A stretch of DNA of 64,000 nucleotides, from positions 930,001 through 994,000 of the forward strand of contig NZ_RARB01000001.1 in NCBI RefSeq assembly GCF_003612015.1. Direction: 5' to 3'. Below, piece by piece: positions 41,244 to 51,307 of the stretch; position 1 is the stretch's first letter, and every line of letters starts with the position of its first letter. This DNA comes from Pantoea piersonii. GTDB lineage: Bacteria; Pseudomonadota; Gammaproteobacteria; Enterobacterales; Enterobacteriaceae. Below the pieces are notes generated by a model, which saw only the letters and a program-made list of their open reading frames with translations, was not told the origin of the DNA and made no database searches. The position numbers and the translations under genes were made by a program.

Positions 41244-42302
41244 TCACTCCTTGCGATGGCCGTAGACGCGCGGCTGCGTGTAGTAATCGATCAGCGGCAC
41301 GCAGATATTCGCCAGCAGGACGGCAAAAGCCACGCCGTCGGGATAGCCGCCGAAGCTGCGGATTAGCCACACCAGCAGACCAATCAGCGCGCCATAGAGC
41401 AGGCGTCCGCGGTTGGTGGTAGAGGCGGTAACCGGGTCGGTGGCGATAAAAAACGCGCCGAGCATGGTCGCGCCGGAGAAAAGGTGGATCAGCGGGGTAT
41501 TCAAACTTTCCGGCGAGATCAGCCAGCCCAGCGTGGCGCAGAACGCCAGCGACAGCAGCATCGCCGCGGGAATATGCCAGCGAATCGCCTTCTTCCACAG
41601 CAGAAACAGCCCGCCCGCCAGATAGCCGATATTGATCCACTGCCAGCCGAGACCGGCCAGGACGCCGGTATAGATCGGCTGCGCCAGCAGCTGTTCTGCG
41701 CTGTGGCCGGCGCGCAGTCCGGTTTTGAAATTATCCAGTGGCGTCGCCTGGCTAATGCCGTCCACGCCCAGCTGCAGCTGTTGCATGGTATCGCCCGCCA
41801 GAGTATGGCCAGTGAAAATCATGCTCAGCGAATCGAGCAGACCCGGTTTAACCACCTGCAGCGCATCGGGCGGCAGCCAGCTGGTCATCTGTACCGGGAA
41901 AGAGATCAGCAGCACCACATAGCCGACCATAGCCGGGTTAAACGGGTTCTGTCCCAGTCCGCCGTAGAGCTGTTTGGCGATGACAATAGCGAAAAGGGTG
42001 CCGATTACCACCAGCCACCAGGGGGCGAGCGGCGGCAGGCTGATGCCGATAAGCACAGCGGTCAGCAGCGCGGAGTTATCCGCGAGGCTGGGAGCAATCG
42101 GCGCCTTGCGCAGACGCAGAATCGCTGCTTCCGCCAGCCAGGCGGTCAGCACCGCCAGCAACACCTGCAATACGCTGCCGTAACCAAAGAAATACCACTG
42201 CGCGGCAAAGCCAGGGACGGCCGCCAGCACCACCAGCAGCATAATGTTGCCGGTGCTGCGGCGGTTATGGGTATAAGGAGAACTTGCGATACGAAAAGCC
42301 AT
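41244..42302 (-). CDS. rsxD: RsxD, membrane flavoprotein subunit
   Basis: About ten predicted helices; 352 residues as in E. coli. Thr187 in [13 protein letters not shown] is the covalent FMN site. The sequence is SQAT rather than the SGAT often seen in Rnf/Nqr proteins. Starts at the base next to the rsxC stop, so its ribosome site must lie inside rsxC. Confidence 0.96.
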   Translation of the reverse strand: MAFRIASSPYTHNRRSTGNIMLLVVLAAVPGFAAQWYFFGYGSVLQVLLAVLTAWLAEAAILRLRKAPIAPSLADNSALLTAVLIGISLPPLAPWWLVVIGTLFAIVIAKQLYGGLGQNPFNPAMVGYVVLLISFPVQMTSWLPPDALQVVKPGLLDSLSMIFTGHTLAGDTMQQLQLGVDGISQATPLDNFKTGLRAGHSAEQLLAQPIYTGVLAGLGWQWINIGYLAGGLFLLWKKAIRWHIPAAMLLSLAFCATLGWLISPESLNTPLIHLFSGATMLGAFFIATDPVTASTTNRGRLLYGALIGLLVWLIRSFGGYPDGVAFAVLLANICVPLIDYYTQPRVYGHRKE

Positions 42303-45017
42303 TTATTCCTCAAACGTCGACGGCGTCTGCGCTTTACGCGCTTTTGCCCGGGCGATGGCGGCAGCGACGGCTGCCTTGCGCGCGTCTTCCGACGGACGCG
42401 CATCACTGTTTTCAACGTCGAGATTCACGACGTCCTTTTCTGATCCCTGCGCGGCCGCTTTCTTCGCTTTAGCGCGGGCGATGGCGGCTTCCACCGCCGC
42501 CTTACGCGGATCGACCGGCGGGGTGTCCTCGACCGGCAACACCTCTTCGGTCAACGTACCGGCAGCGGCCTGTGCAGCTTCGGCTTTCTTCGCTTTAGCG
42601 CGGGCGATGGCGGCTTCTACCGCCGCTTTACGCGGATCGACCGGCGAAGCAGTTTCAACCGACGGCGCATCCTCGACCGGCTGCGTCTCTTCCGCCTGCG
42701 CATCGGCTGTAGCCTGCGCGGCGGCGGCTTTCTTCGCCTTCGCACGGGCGATAGCGGCTTCTACCGCCGCCTTGCGCGGATCGACCGGCGACGCAGTTTC
42801 AACTGACGGCGCGTCCTCGACCGGCTGCGTCTCTTCCGTCGGCGTATCGGCTGTAGCCTGCGCGGCGGCGGCTTTCTTCGCCTTCGCGCGGGCGATGGCG
42901 GCTTCTACTGCCGCTTTGCGTGGATCGACCGACAACGCATCCTCGACCGGCGGCGTCTCTTCCGTCGGCGCATCGGCTGTAGCCTGCGCGGCGGCTTTCT
43001 TCGCCTTCGCACGGGCGATAGCAGCTTCTACCGCTGCTTTGCGCGGATCGGCCGGCGACGCATCCTCGATCGGCGGCGTCTCTTCCGTCGGCGCATCGGC
43101 TGTAGCCTGCGCGGTGGCGGCTTTCTTCGCCTTCGCACGGGCGATAGCAGCTTCTACCGCTGCTTTGCGCGGATCGGCCGATGCCGCATCCTCGTTCGGC
43201 GGCGTCTCTTCTGTCTGCACGGCGGCGGCTTTCTTCGCCTTTGCGCGGGCGATGGCGGCTTCTACCGCCGCTTTGCGCGGGTCGGCTGCCTCCGTCTTCG
43301 CTTCTTCCGCTGCTTCAGGCTGCGTAGTTTTCTTCGCCTTAGCGCGGGCGATCGCAGCCTCTACGGCCGCCTTACGCGGATCCTCAGCCTGGCGGCTCAG
43401 CGCCTGGGTTTCCGACTGCGCTTCAGCCTGACGCAAATGCGCCTGAGCGTGTCGCGCCTGACGCTGTGCTTCTTCTACCGCCGGATCAACTTCGCCTGCC
43501 GCCTGCCGCTTCGCCATAACGCGTTCGCGGGCTGCGGCCAGTTCGCCTTCGTCGCTGCGCGCGACGCGCTGCTTCGCCTGCTCATGCTTCGCTTCACGCG
43601 CCAGCTTTTCACGCTCCAGACGTGCCTGGCGCGCCTCAAAGCGCGCTTTCGCTTCAGCGGTACGCTTCGCCTCAAGATCGATAGCGCGCAGCTCGGCCTT
43701 CTCCTGGCGGTAATACTGCACCAGCGGAATATTGCTCGGACAGACATAGGCGCAGGCGCCGCACTCAATGCAGTCGTCGATATGGTGGGCGCGCGCTTTA
43801 TCGTGATCGCCGCCCTGGCTGTACCAGTAGAGCTGCTGCGGCAGCAGCTTCGCCGGGCAGGCGTCGGCGCAGGCGGAGCAGCGAATGCAGGACTGCTCCT
43901 CGTCGTTGTTGCCCATTTCGCTGGCGGAGGGCGCGAGAATGCAGTTGGTGATTTTCACTACCGGCACGTCAAGCGACGGCAGGGTAAAGCCCATCAGCGG
44001 ACCACCCATAATGACCATCTGGCGCGGAGCGGGCGTAAAGCCGACCTGGTGCAGCAGATGGCTGATGGGGGTGCCGATCCGGCTCCAGACGTTGCGCGGC
44101 TGCGCAATCGCCTCGCCGGTCAGGGTCACCACGCGTTCGGTCAGGGGCTCGCCGTTGATCACCGCGCGCTTCACCGCCCAGGCGGTGCCGACGTTCTGCA
44201 TCAGCACGCCGATATCGGTAGAACGTCCGCCGTGCGGCACTTCCAGACCGGTAAGTATTTTGGTCAGCTGCTTTGCGCCGCCAGAGGGATATTTTGTCGG
44301 AATAACGCGGATGTGCAGATCGCGCTCGCCGCCCAGCGCTCGCTTCAGCGCGGCAATCGCTTCCGGCTTGTTATCTTCAATGCCAATCAACACGCGCTCA
44401 GCCTGCAATACCCAGGCGAGGATGCGGCTGCCTTCCAGCACTTCGGCGGCATAATCCTGCATCAGGCGATCGTCGGCGGTGATATAGGGCTCACATTCAG
44501 CGGCATTGATAATTAACGTTTTTACGCCGCGCAGTCCGCCGCGCAGCTTGGTGCCGGTCGGAAAGCCCGCGCCGCCAAGGCCGGCGACGCCCGCATCGTG
44601 AATGCGCTGAACGATATCGGCGCGCTGGCGCTGGCGGTAGTCCGCCATCGGCTCCAGCGTCGTCCAGCGATCCTCGCCGTCCGGCGACATAAAAATGCAG
44701 AGTTCCGACAGCCCGGAGGGATGCGCGGTCATATGCTGCGCAATCGCATCGATGGTGCCCGAGGTCGGCGCGTGCACCGGCAGCATCCGGCCGTTGCCAA
44801 AGGTGAGCGGCTGACCGCGCAGCACGCGATCGCCCGGCGCAACGCAAATCTCGCCTTCATGGCCGATATGCTGTTTCAGCGGAATAATAAAACGGTCCGG
44901 CAGCGGCAGCTGGCTCAGCGGGGTGCCGTTAGACTGGGTTTTCATTTCAGGCGGATGGATGCCGCCCTGGAAATCCCATAGCTTCTCTTTACGAAAGATA
45001 TTCAACAGATTAAGCAT
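42303..45017 (-). CDS. rsxC: RsxC, Fe-S subunit with a long repeat tail
   Basis: Peripheral subunit of the Rsx complex, 904 residues against about 740 in E. coli. The N-terminal part contains a flavin/NADH-type domain ([33 protein letters not shown]). Two ferredoxin-like [4Fe-4S] sites follow: [17 protein letters not shown] and [16 protein letters not shown]. The tail consists of about nine Ala/Lys-rich repeats, which account for the extra length. Overlaps rsxB by 8 bases. Confidence 0.96.
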   Translation of the reverse strand: MLNLLNIFRKEKLWDFQGGIHPPEMKTQSNGTPLSQLPLPDRFIIPLKQHIGHEGEICVAPGDRVLRGQPLTFGNGRMLPVHAPTSGTIDAIAQHMTAHPSGLSELCIFMSPDGEDRWTTLEPMADYRQRQRADIVQRIHDAGVAGLGGAGFPTGTKLRGGLRGVKTLIINAAECEPYITADDRLMQDYAAEVLEGSRILAWVLQAERVLIGIEDNKPEAIAALKRALGGERDLHIRVIPTKYPSGGAKQLTKILTGLEVPHGGRSTDIGVLMQNVGTAWAVKRAVINGEPLTERVVTLTGEAIAQPRNVWSRIGTPISHLLHQVGFTPAPRQMVIMGGPLMGFTLPSLDVPVVKITNCILAPSASEMGNNDEEQSCIRCSACADACPAKLLPQQLYWYSQGGDHDKARAHHIDDCIECGACAYVCPSNIPLVQYYRQEKAELRAIDLEAKRTAEAKARFEARQARLEREKLAREAKHEQAKQRVARSDEGELAAARERVMAKRQAAGEVDPAVEEAQRQARHAQAHLRQAEAQSETQALSRQAEDPRKAAVEAAIARAKAKKTTQPEAAEEAKTEAADPRKAAVEAAIARAKAKKAAAVQTEETPPNEDAASADPRKAAVEAAIARAKAKKAATAQATADAPTEETPPIEDASPADPRKAAVEAAIARAKAKKAAAQATADAPTEETPPVEDALSVDPRKAAVEAAIARAKAKKAAAAQATADTPTEETQPVEDAPSVETASPVDPRKAAVEAAIARAKAKKAAAAQATADAQAEETQPVEDAPSVETASPVDPRKAAVEAAIARAKAKKAEAAQAAAGTLTEEVLPVEDTPPVDPRKAAVEAAIARAKAKKAAAQGSEKDVVNLDVENSDARPSEDARKAAVAAAIARAKARKAQTPSTFEE
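42330..43386 (-). repeat. In-frame tandem repeat array inside rsxC
   Basis: Eight near-identical units beginning [18 protein letters not shown] plus one degenerate unit ([18 protein letters not shown]) at the C-terminal end. Units start at intervals of about 100, 108, 126, 123, 144, 144 and 126 bases, all multiples of three within reading error. Conserved helical cores alternate with acidic Pro/Thr/Glu linkers ([10 protein letters not shown]). Two adjacent 48-residue units are almost the same and suggest recent duplication. Confidence 0.92.
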
Positions 45018-45588
45018 GACTTTCTACCGGGATCACCCGTACAGGAATGGTTTCGAGATCCCACTTCCAGTTAGCGGTAGTGGTCGCCACTGGACGCATC
45101 TCGATGCAGTCGGTAGGACAGGGCGCGACGCAGAGATCGCAGCCGGTACAGACGTCGCTCAGCACGGTATGCATGGCGCGCGTCGCGCCGACGATAGCGT
45201 CAACCGGGCAGGCCTGGATGCATTTGGTGCAGCCGATGCAGTTCGCTTCATTGATCCAGGCCACGGTGCGCACCGGCTCTTTCGCCGTGTCGTCGCCGTC
45301 AATCGGCTGGGGATCGACGTTCAGCAACGCCGCCAGCTTGAGCATAGTCTGCTCGCCGCCCGGCGCGCATTTGTTAATCGCCTCGCCGTTGTTGCCCACC
45401 GCGTCCGCATAGGGACGGCAGCCGGGATAGCCGCACTGGCCGCACTGGCTTTGCGGCAGCAATTCGTCAATCTGTTCGACAATGGGATCTTCTTCTACCT
45501 CGAAGCGGCGAGAGGCGTAGCCCAGCAGCGCGCCAAACACCAGGGCCAGCGCGCTCAGAACAATAATTGCAATCCAGATAGCGGTCAT
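45010..45588 (-). CDS. rsxB: RsxB, ferredoxin-like subunit
   Basis: 192 residues as in E. coli. An N-terminal membrane helix (about 3-22) is followed by a Cys cluster ([15 protein letters not shown]), then two ferredoxin motifs [16 protein letters not shown] and [16 protein letters not shown]. Carries electrons within the Rsx complex. Its ATG overlaps the rsxA stop by one base. Confidence 0.97.
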   Translation of the reverse strand: MTAIWIAIIVLSALALVFGALLGYASRRFEVEEDPIVEQIDELLPQSQCGQCGYPGCRPYADAVGNNGEAINKCAPGGEQTMLKLAALLNVDPQPIDGDDTAKEPVRTVAWINEANCIGCTKCIQACPVDAIVGATRAMHTVLSDVCTGCDLCVAPCPTDCIEMRPVATTTANWKWDLETIPVRVIPVESHA

Positions 45589-46169
45589 CAGAATTTCACC
45601 AGACCGGTAAAGCCCATAAACGCCAGCGCCATCAGGCCAGCGGTCACCAGTGCGATAGAGGAGCCTTTAAAGGGCGCAGGCACGTTAGCCAGCACCAGAC
45701 GCTCGCGCATCCCGGCAAACAGCACCATCACCAGCGAAAAGCCGAGTGAGGCGCTAAAGCCATAAAGAGCCGCCTGCAAAAAGGTATGGTTGAGGTTAAC
45801 GCTCAGCAGCGGCACGCCGAGCACCGCGCAGTTGGTGGTAATCAACGGCAGAAAAATGCCGAGCAGTCGGTAGAGCGACGGGCTGGTTTTACGCACCACC
45901 ATTTCGGTGAACTGCACCACGACGGCGATCACCAGGATATAAGCCATGGTGCGCAGATAGACGAGATCGAGCGGCACCAGGATCAGGTGGTTTACCAGCC
46001 AGGCGCAAATCGACGCCAGGGTGATCACGAAGGTGGTGGCAAGGCCCATGCCAATCGCCGTTTCCAGCTTTTTGGAAACGCCCATAAAAGGACAGAGGCC
46101 AAGGAATTTCACCAGAACGAAGTTGTTCACCAGCACAGTGCCTACAAACAGCAGCAGATAATCGGTCAT
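45588..46169 (-). CDS. rsxA: RsxA, membrane subunit of the Rsx complex
   Basis: 193 residues, six predicted helices, identical in length to E. coli. Begins [30 protein letters not shown], with the conserved Cys of the membrane [2Fe-2S] site shared by the RsxA/RsxE pair. First gene of rsxABCDGE-nth. Confidence 0.97.
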   Translation of the reverse strand: MTDYLLLFVGTVLVNNFVLVKFLGLCPFMGVSKKLETAIGMGLATTFVITLASICAWLVNHLILVPLDLVYLRTMAYILVIAVVVQFTEMVVRKTSPSLYRLLGIFLPLITTNCAVLGVPLLSVNLNHTFLQAALYGFSASLGFSLVMVLFAGMRERLVLANVPAPFKGSSIALVTAGLMALAFMGFTGLVKF

Positions 46170-46292
46170 TTTTTCGCCATTGATTCGGAAAGCGGCTCAT
46201 TATCTGTGATCTGTGACGCTATCTCAACCACTGCGCGAAACGCAGCAGGCTGTTTCGCACTCATGATTAAATTGTTGACGAAACTCACGGCG

Positions 46293-46736
46293 TTACGGCC
46301 GGATAAACGTCGTTTTTACCCGCAGGGAACGTTTGAAGTAGGGCACGAAAACCGCGGCGGCGAGCAGGGCCAGCAGCAGCGTCTGAGCAGCTTTGCCGTC
46401 GGCGACCGGCGTAAAGGCGAAGGTCTTTAGCGCCAGCAGCAGCGTGACCAGCAGCCAGATAATGTAGTGGCGTGGCAGGCGGCGCGAACGTTTGCAGAAG
46501 ATCCAGCATACCCACAGGCTGTAAAGCCAGACGGCGAGCGCGGTCAGCAGAGAGATTGCCCAGTTGGTCACCAGCATGCCGCCGTGCGAAAACAGCGTCG
46601 CGCGCCATTCCGGATTAAACAGCGGGCTGAGATACATTGCCACCACCAGGGCGCTGGTAAGCAGCATCATAATCAGCCAGGCGAGCGGGACTAGCAGCCA
46701 GCCGCCCAGACGCGGCGCGGTTACCGATTCATTCAT
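46293..46736 (-). CDS. ydgK: YdgK, DUF2569 inner-membrane protein
   Basis: 147 residues with four predicted membrane helices and the N-terminal LGGWLLVPLAWL of the DUF2569 family. Function unknown. Lies between cnu and rsxA, as in E. coli, on the same strand. Confidence 0.88.
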   Translation of the reverse strand: MNESVTAPRLGGWLLVPLAWLIMMLLTSALVVAMYLSPLFNPEWRATLFSHGGMLVTNWAISLLTALAVWLYSLWVCWIFCKRSRRLPRHYIIWLLVTLLLALKTFAFTPVADGKAAQTLLLALLAAAVFVPYFKRSLRVKTTFIRP

Positions 46737-46841
46737 GAGGATGATCCTGTTGCGACAAGGAAAGCGGGAGAGAATAACACGTTCAAACAGAGCCTGCCTG
46801 CGCAGAAGAGAAGCGGCGCCAGCAGGCCCGTTAATCGCGGA

Positions 46842-47057
46842 TCAGACGACGTAACGCCACACGGTTTTAGGCACGCGGCCTAAATCGTATAGCCGACCGC
46901 CTGACGCCAGCTCAGCGCGCCGATGATCCGCCGCGCGGTACATGCTGATAATCTCTTTATCATCGGTGAGCGAGTAGTTGAGGTGATCGTAGAGCTTTTC
47001 CAGACTTTCCAGATTATTCACTTTGCGGAATTTGAGCAGGTAATCTTGCGCGGTCAT
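46842..47057 (-). CDS. cnu: Cnu (YdgT), Hha-family nucleoid modulator
   Basis: 71 residues, as in E. coli, starting [20 protein letters not shown]; an ATG three codons upstream is less likely. Hha/YmoA-family partner of H-NS and StpA that helps silence horizontally acquired genes and binds the oriC region. [16 protein letters not shown] and [11 protein letters not shown] are the family core. Confidence 0.95.
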   Translation of the reverse strand: MTAQDYLLKFRKVNNLESLEKLYDHLNYSLTDDKEIISMYRAADHRRAELASGGRLYDLGRVPKTVWRYVV

Positions 47058-47460
47058 GATTGCCATAAATGAAGAGAACAGAGGAGAGGTCAGTATAGGG
47101 AGCAACTGCACGCTGTCCAGCGTCTTATGCTGTAAAAGAGACAAATTATTTATTTTTGCTAATCAATGCGCTAAAAACGCCACTTATTATCATCTGAGCA
47201 TAAAAAAAGCGAAACGGCTAAAAGGGGGTGCGCCGCCGCCCGTCGCTTGCCGCTGCGCTAAACGGCGCCAGGGCTCGCCACGTCTGCGATTACACTTTTC
47301 TGAGGCTGAATCCGCTTCGCTTAGGGTTATAAAAGCGTATTTATTACGCTCCCCGCCGCCAGGGTGACTGAAAGGAGTAAATAACAGCGTTTTTAATCAT
47401 TCTGGCCCTCTTTCCCGTGGTCAAAAGGGCGCTTCAGACGCGCCTGTTCATTCCCGGTTT
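47058..47460. other. Intergenic region upstream of cnu
   Basis: No credible gene. It must contain the cnu promoter. A GC-rich patch around 47225-47290 lies within otherwise AT-rich DNA. The small blr gene found next to cnu in E. coli was looked for and not seen. Confidence 0.4.
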
Positions 47461-47461
47461 C

Positions 47462-47477
47462 TGTGCGGAAAATCACA
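47462..47477 (+). promoter_or_regulatory. CRP-like site upstream of ytfQ
   Basis: TGTGC-GGAAAA-TCACA matches the CRP consensus TGTGA-N6-TCACA at nine of ten positions. It is centred about 60-65 bases before the likely start of transcription, a class I position. Confidence 0.55.
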
Positions 47478-47522
47478 AATTTATCATCTCGCCTGCACCA
47501 CGTGTGATGACCAAAGTTTACG

Positions 47523-47542
47523 TATAATTGTAATCGCTTTCA
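47523..47542 (+). promoter_or_regulatory. ytfQ -10 element overlapping a LacI-family operator
   Basis: TATAAT at 47523-47528 is a perfect -10. It is followed at once by TGTAATCGCTTTCA (47529-47542), which fits the GalR/GalS-type operator TGNAANCGNTTNCA. A repressor bound there would cover the start of transcription. In E. coli ytfQ has been linked to GalR; the regulator here is inferred. A leader of about 235 bases follows before ytfQ. Confidence 0.6.
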
Positions 47543-47772
47543 GGAGCAGATTTCATAAGCGATTCTGTTTATTACATTTATTTAACCAGCGTTTTTAAAA
47601 TAGCCAGTCATTTTGTCCATGCCTGATAAGGCGATCAACTGCCATACCTGCACGTAACCCCTTTAATTTGAACTAATTTGTGAGGCGCGTCGCCCTTATT
47701 CATAGCGATTTACGCCAGGCTAAACGGGCTCTTTACCCTTACTCGCAAAAGCCCTTCAGAGGAATGCAAACT

Positions 47773-48729
47773 ATGTGGAAACGTTTACTTTTGACCACCC
47801 TGGTCAGCACCGCGTTAGCAGCGCCGGTAATGGCGGCTGACCTGACCGTCGGCTTCTCTCAGGTCGGCTCCGAATCTGGCTGGCGTGCAGCGGAAACTAA
47901 CGTGGCGAAAAGTGAAGCGGCGAAGCGCGGCATCACGCTGAAAATCGCTGACGGTCAGCAAAAACAGGAGAACCAGATCAAAGCGGTCAGGTCGTTTATC
48001 GCACAAGGCGTCGACGCGATCTTTATTGCGCCGGTGGTGCAGACCGGCTGGGAGCCGGTGCTGGAAGAGGCCAAAGATGCCAAAATTCCGGTGTTCCTGC
48101 TCGACCGCGCCATCGTGGTGAAAGATAAATCGCTCTATATGACGGTGGTGACCGCCGATAACGTGCTGGAGGGCAAACTGATTGGCGACTGGCTGGTGAA
48201 AACCGTCGGCAACAAGCCGTGCAACGTTGTCGAGCTGCAAGGCACCGTCGGCGCCAGCGTCGCTATCGACCGTAAAAAAGGCTTTGCCGAGGCGATCGCC
48301 GGCCATCCCAATATCAAACTGGTTCGTTCGCAGTCTGGCGACTTTACCCGCAGCAAGGGCAAAGAGGTGATGGAGAGCTTTATCAAGGCGGAAAACAACG
48401 GCAAGAACATCTGTATGGTCTATGCGCACAACGACGATATGGCAATCGGCGCGATTCAGGCGATTAAAGAAGCTGGCCTGAAGCCGGGCAAAGATATCCT
48501 CACCGGCTCTATCGACGGCGTGCCCGATATCTATAAGGCGATGCTGGCGGGAGAAGCTAACGCCAACGTTGAGCTGACGCCGAATATGGCTGGCCCGGCT
48601 TTCGACGCGCTGGAGAAATTCAAAAAGGATGGCACGCTGCCGCCGAAAATCACCAAAACCGAATCCCGGCTCTATCTGCCTGCTGATGCGCAGGCACAGC
48701 TGGATCTGAAAAAAGGCATGGGTTACTGA
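47773..48729 (+). CDS. ytfQ: YtfQ, galactofuranose-type periplasmic binding protein
   Basis: Substrate-binding protein of the YtfQRT-YjfF importer, which takes up furanose forms of galactose in E. coli. 318 residues, as in E. coli. A signal peptide ends at about residue 21 (VMAA). LTVGFSQVGSESGWRAAET begins the mature protein, with HNDDMAIGAIQAI and GSIDGVPDIYKAM later. The ATG at 47773 follows GAGGA; an ATG nine bases upstream is less likely. A hairpin between this gene and ytfR probably sets it at higher level. Confidence 0.95.
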   Translation: MWKRLLLTTLVSTALAAPVMAADLTVGFSQVGSESGWRAAETNVAKSEAAKRGITLKIADGQQKQENQIKAVRSFIAQGVDAIFIAPVVQTGWEPVLEEAKDAKIPVFLLDRAIVVKDKSLYMTVVTADNVLEGKLIGDWLVKTVGNKPCNVVELQGTVGASVAIDRKKGFAEAIAGHPNIKLVRSQSGDFTRSKGKEVMESFIKAENNGKNICMVYAHNDDMAIGAIQAIKEAGLKPGKDILTGSIDGVPDIYKAMLAGEANANVELTPNMAGPAFDALEKFKKDGTLPPKITKTESRLYLPADAQAQLDLKKGMGY

Positions 48730-48735
48730 GCCGCG

Positions 48736-48759
48736 AGCCGCTCTCCGGAGCGGCTTTTT
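48736..48759 (+). terminator. Hairpin with T run between ytfQ and ytfR
   Basis: AGCCGCTC-TCCG-GAGCGGCT followed by T. Probably an attenuator that allows partial read-through and yields excess binding protein over membrane parts. Confidence 0.8.
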
Positions 48760-48783
48760 ATCTGTTGAGGCGGAGCTGACAAG

Positions 48784-50304
48784 ATGATTAGGCACAATGA
48801 TGATGCGCTGCTCACCATCAGCGGCGTCAGCAAAGGTTTTCCCGGCGTTAAGGCGCTGGATAACGTGTCGTTTAGCGTGCGCAAGGGCGAGATCATGGCG
48901 CTGCTGGGCGAGAATGGCGCGGGCAAATCGACCCTGATCAAGGTGCTGACCGGGGTGTACAGCCGCGACGCGGGCACGCTGACCCTGAACGGGCAGACCA
49001 TTGCGCCGCGCAGCACCGCCGACGCGCAAAAGATGGGCATCGGCACGGTCTATCAGGAGGTCAATCTGCTGCCGAATATGTCGGTGGCTGACAACCTGTT
49101 TATCGGCCGCGAGCCGCGCCGCTTCGGCATGGTTGACCGCCGACGCATGGTGCGCGACGCCGACGCGCTGATGCGCAATTACGGATTTGTTCTCGACGTA
49201 ACGCGTCCGCTGGGACACTACTCGGTCGCCATGCAGCAAATTATCGCCATCTGTCGCGCCGTCGATCTGTCAGCGCAGGTGCTGATCCTGGATGAACCAA
49301 CCGCCAGTCTCGACGCCAGCGAAGTGGAGATGCTCTTTGCCCTGATGGCGCAGCTGAAAGCCAAAGGCATGAGCCTGATCTTCGTCACCCATTTTCTCGA
49401 TCAGGTTTATCGGATTACCGACCGTATTACGGTATTGCGCAACGGTCAGTTTATCGCCACGCGCGATACCGCGACGCTGCCGCAGATTGAACTGATCAAG
49501 CTGATGCTGGGGCGCGAGCTGCTGGAAACCGCGCTGCAGCGTCAGGGCAGCACGCTGCGCAGCAACCAGCCGGTAGCGTCGTTTCGTGACTACGGCAAGA
49601 AGGGCACCATTGAACCTTTCGACCTTGAGGTGCGGCCTGGGGAAGTGGTCGGTCTGGCCGGTCTGCTCGGTTCCGGTCGCACCGAAACCGCCGAGGTGCT
49701 GTTCGGCATTCGCCGTCCCGATCGCGGCACGGCGACGATTAAGGGCAAGCCGCAGACCATTCGCTCCCCGGCGAAAGCGTCGCGCCTCGGCATCGGTTTT
49801 TGTCCGGAAGATCGCAAGACCGACGGCATTATCGGCGCCGCCTCGGTGCGCGAAAACATTATTCTCGCGCTGCAGGCGCAGCGCGGCTGGCTGCGGCCGA
49901 TTAAGCGGCGCGAGCAGCAGGCGATTGCGGAACGTTTCATCAAAAGCCTCGGCATTCGCACGCCGCACGCCGAGCAGGCCGTGGAGCTGCTTTCCGGCGG
50001 CAATCAGCAGAAGGTGCTGCTGTCGCGCTGGCTGGTGACCAGACCGCAGTTTCTGATCCTTGACGAGCCGACGCGAGGCATCGACGTCGGCGCGCACGCC
50101 GAGATTATTCGCCTGATCGAATCCCTCTGCGCCGATGGTCTGGCGCTGCTGGTGATCTCCTCTGAGCTGGAGGAGCTGGTGGGTTATGCCGATCGCGTGG
50201 TGATTATGCGCGACCTGAAGCAGGTGGCGGAGATCCCGCTTGAGCAACTGTCGGTGGCGTCGATTGTTAATGCTATCGCGGATGGAGGGGCACAACATGC
50301 TTGA
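48784..50304 (+). CDS. ytfR: YtfR, double-domain sugar ABC ATPase
   Basis: CUT2-family ATPase of the galactofuranose importer, 506 residues with two ABC halves. The first half has Walker [10 protein letters not shown] and Walker B LILDEPTASLD. The second half lacks a normal Walker A (GLLGSGRTET) but keeps [15 protein letters not shown] and [14 protein letters not shown], as usual in the family. It overlaps ytfT by 8 bases. Confidence 0.95.
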   Translation: MIRHNDDALLTISGVSKGFPGVKALDNVSFSVRKGEIMALLGENGAGKSTLIKVLTGVYSRDAGTLTLNGQTIAPRSTADAQKMGIGTVYQEVNLLPNMSVADNLFIGREPRRFGMVDRRRMVRDADALMRNYGFVLDVTRPLGHYSVAMQQIIAICRAVDLSAQVLILDEPTASLDASEVEMLFALMAQLKAKGMSLIFVTHFLDQVYRITDRITVLRNGQFIATRDTATLPQIELIKLMLGRELLETALQRQGSTLRSNQPVASFRDYGKKGTIEPFDLEVRPGEVVGLAGLLGSGRTETAEVLFGIRRPDRGTATIKGKPQTIRSPAKASRLGIGFCPEDRKTDGIIGAASVRENIILALQAQRGWLRPIKRREQQAIAERFIKSLGIRTPHAEQAVELLSGGNQQKVLLSRWLVTRPQFLILDEPTRGIDVGAHAEIIRLIESLCADGLALLVISSELEELVGYADRVVIMRDLKQVAEIPLEQLSVASIVNAIADGGAQHA

Positions 50305-51307
50305 ATCCCATATGACGAAGCCAGAACGCCGTAAATTCCGTCTGCCGCCGGGGCTGCCACAGGTCGCCGCACTGATTCTGGTGCTGCTGGTGGATAGCCT
50401 GGTGGCGAATAACTTTTTCGCCGTGCATCTGCAGGATGGCCGCCTGTTCGGCAGCCCCATCGATATCCTTAACCGCGCCGCGCCGGTCGCGCTGCTGGCG
50501 ATCGGCATGACGCTGGTGATCGCCACCGGCGGCATCGATCTCTCCGTGGGTGCGGTGATGGCGATTGCGGGCGCGACCGCCGCAACCTTAACCGTGGCGG
50601 GTCACAGCCTGACAATGGTGATTTTTTCCGCGCTGGGCGCAGGTCTGCTGTGCGGGTTATGGAACGGCGTGCTGGTGGCGCTGCTGCGCATTCAGCCCTT
50701 TGTCGCCACGCTGATTCTGATGGTGGCGGGGCGCGGCATCGCGCAGCTGATTACCCAGGGGCAGATCGTGACCTTTGACAGCGCGACGCTGGGATGGCTG
50801 GGCAGCGGTTCGCTGTGGCTGCTGCCGGTGCCGGTATGGATTACGCTGGCGGCGGCGCTGCTGGTCTGGCTGCTGACGCGCAAGACCGCGCTCGGGCTGT
50901 TTATCGAGGCGGTAGGGATTAACCTGCGCGCGGCGCGCAATGCGGGCGTAAACGGCTGGCTGGTGGTGATGTCCACCTATGTGATTAGCGGACTCTGCGC
51001 GGCGATAGCGGGCCTGATCGTGACCGCCGATATTCGCGGCGCAGACGCCAATAACGCCGGCTTATGGCTGGAGCTGGACGCGATCCTTGCTGTGGTGATT
51101 GGCGGCGCGTCGCTGATGGGCGGCCGTTTTAACCTGGTGCTGTCGCTGATCGGCGCGCTGATTATTCAGGCGATGAATACCGGCATTTTGCTGTCCGGTT
51201 TCCCGCCGGAGCTTAATCAGGTGGTGAAAGCGGTGGTTGTCATGTGCGTGCTGCTGCTGCAGTCGCCGCGCTTTCTGGCGATGCTGAAACGGAGAGGTTC
51301 CCAATGA
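50297..51307 (+). CDS. ytfT: YtfT, galactofuranose ABC permease
   Basis: Inner-membrane CUT2 permease, 336 residues, about ten helices. The GMTLVIATGGIDLSVGAVMAI, ADIRGADANNAGLW and GGASLMGGRF stretches are hallmarks. The start ATG at 50297 follows GGAGGGG inside the end of ytfR. Pairs with YjfF to form the channel. Confidence 0.95.
   Translation: MLESHMTKPERRKFRLPPGLPQVAALILVLLVDSLVANNFFAVHLQDGRLFGSPIDILNRAAPVALLAIGMTLVIATGGIDLSVGAVMAIAGATAATLTVAGHSLTMVIFSALGAGLLCGLWNGVLVALLRIQPFVATLILMVAGRGIAQLITQGQIVTFDSATLGWLGSGSLWLLPVPVWITLAAALLVWLLTRKTALGLFIEAVGINLRAARNAGVNGWLVVMSTYVISGLCAAIAGLIVTADIRGADANNAGLWLELDAILAVVIGGASLMGGRFNLVLSLIGALIIQAMNTGILLSGFPPELNQVVKAVVVMCVLLLQSPRFLAMLKRRGSQ

Noticed and set aside
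42330..43386. Regular repeats that could be mistaken for a CRISPR array
   Set aside because: The units are coding, spaced by multiples of three, and have conserved rather than unique spacers; no cas genes are nearby.
42355..43431. Long open frame antisense to the rsxC repeats (358 codons, Ala/Ser-rich)
   Set aside because: It is a by-product of the GC-rich, in-frame repeats of rsxC; it has no ribosome site and only low-complexity sequence.
47225..47300. GC-rich patch upstream of cnu as a possible RNA gene
   Set aside because: No stable conserved-looking fold, promoter or terminator could be recognised by eye.
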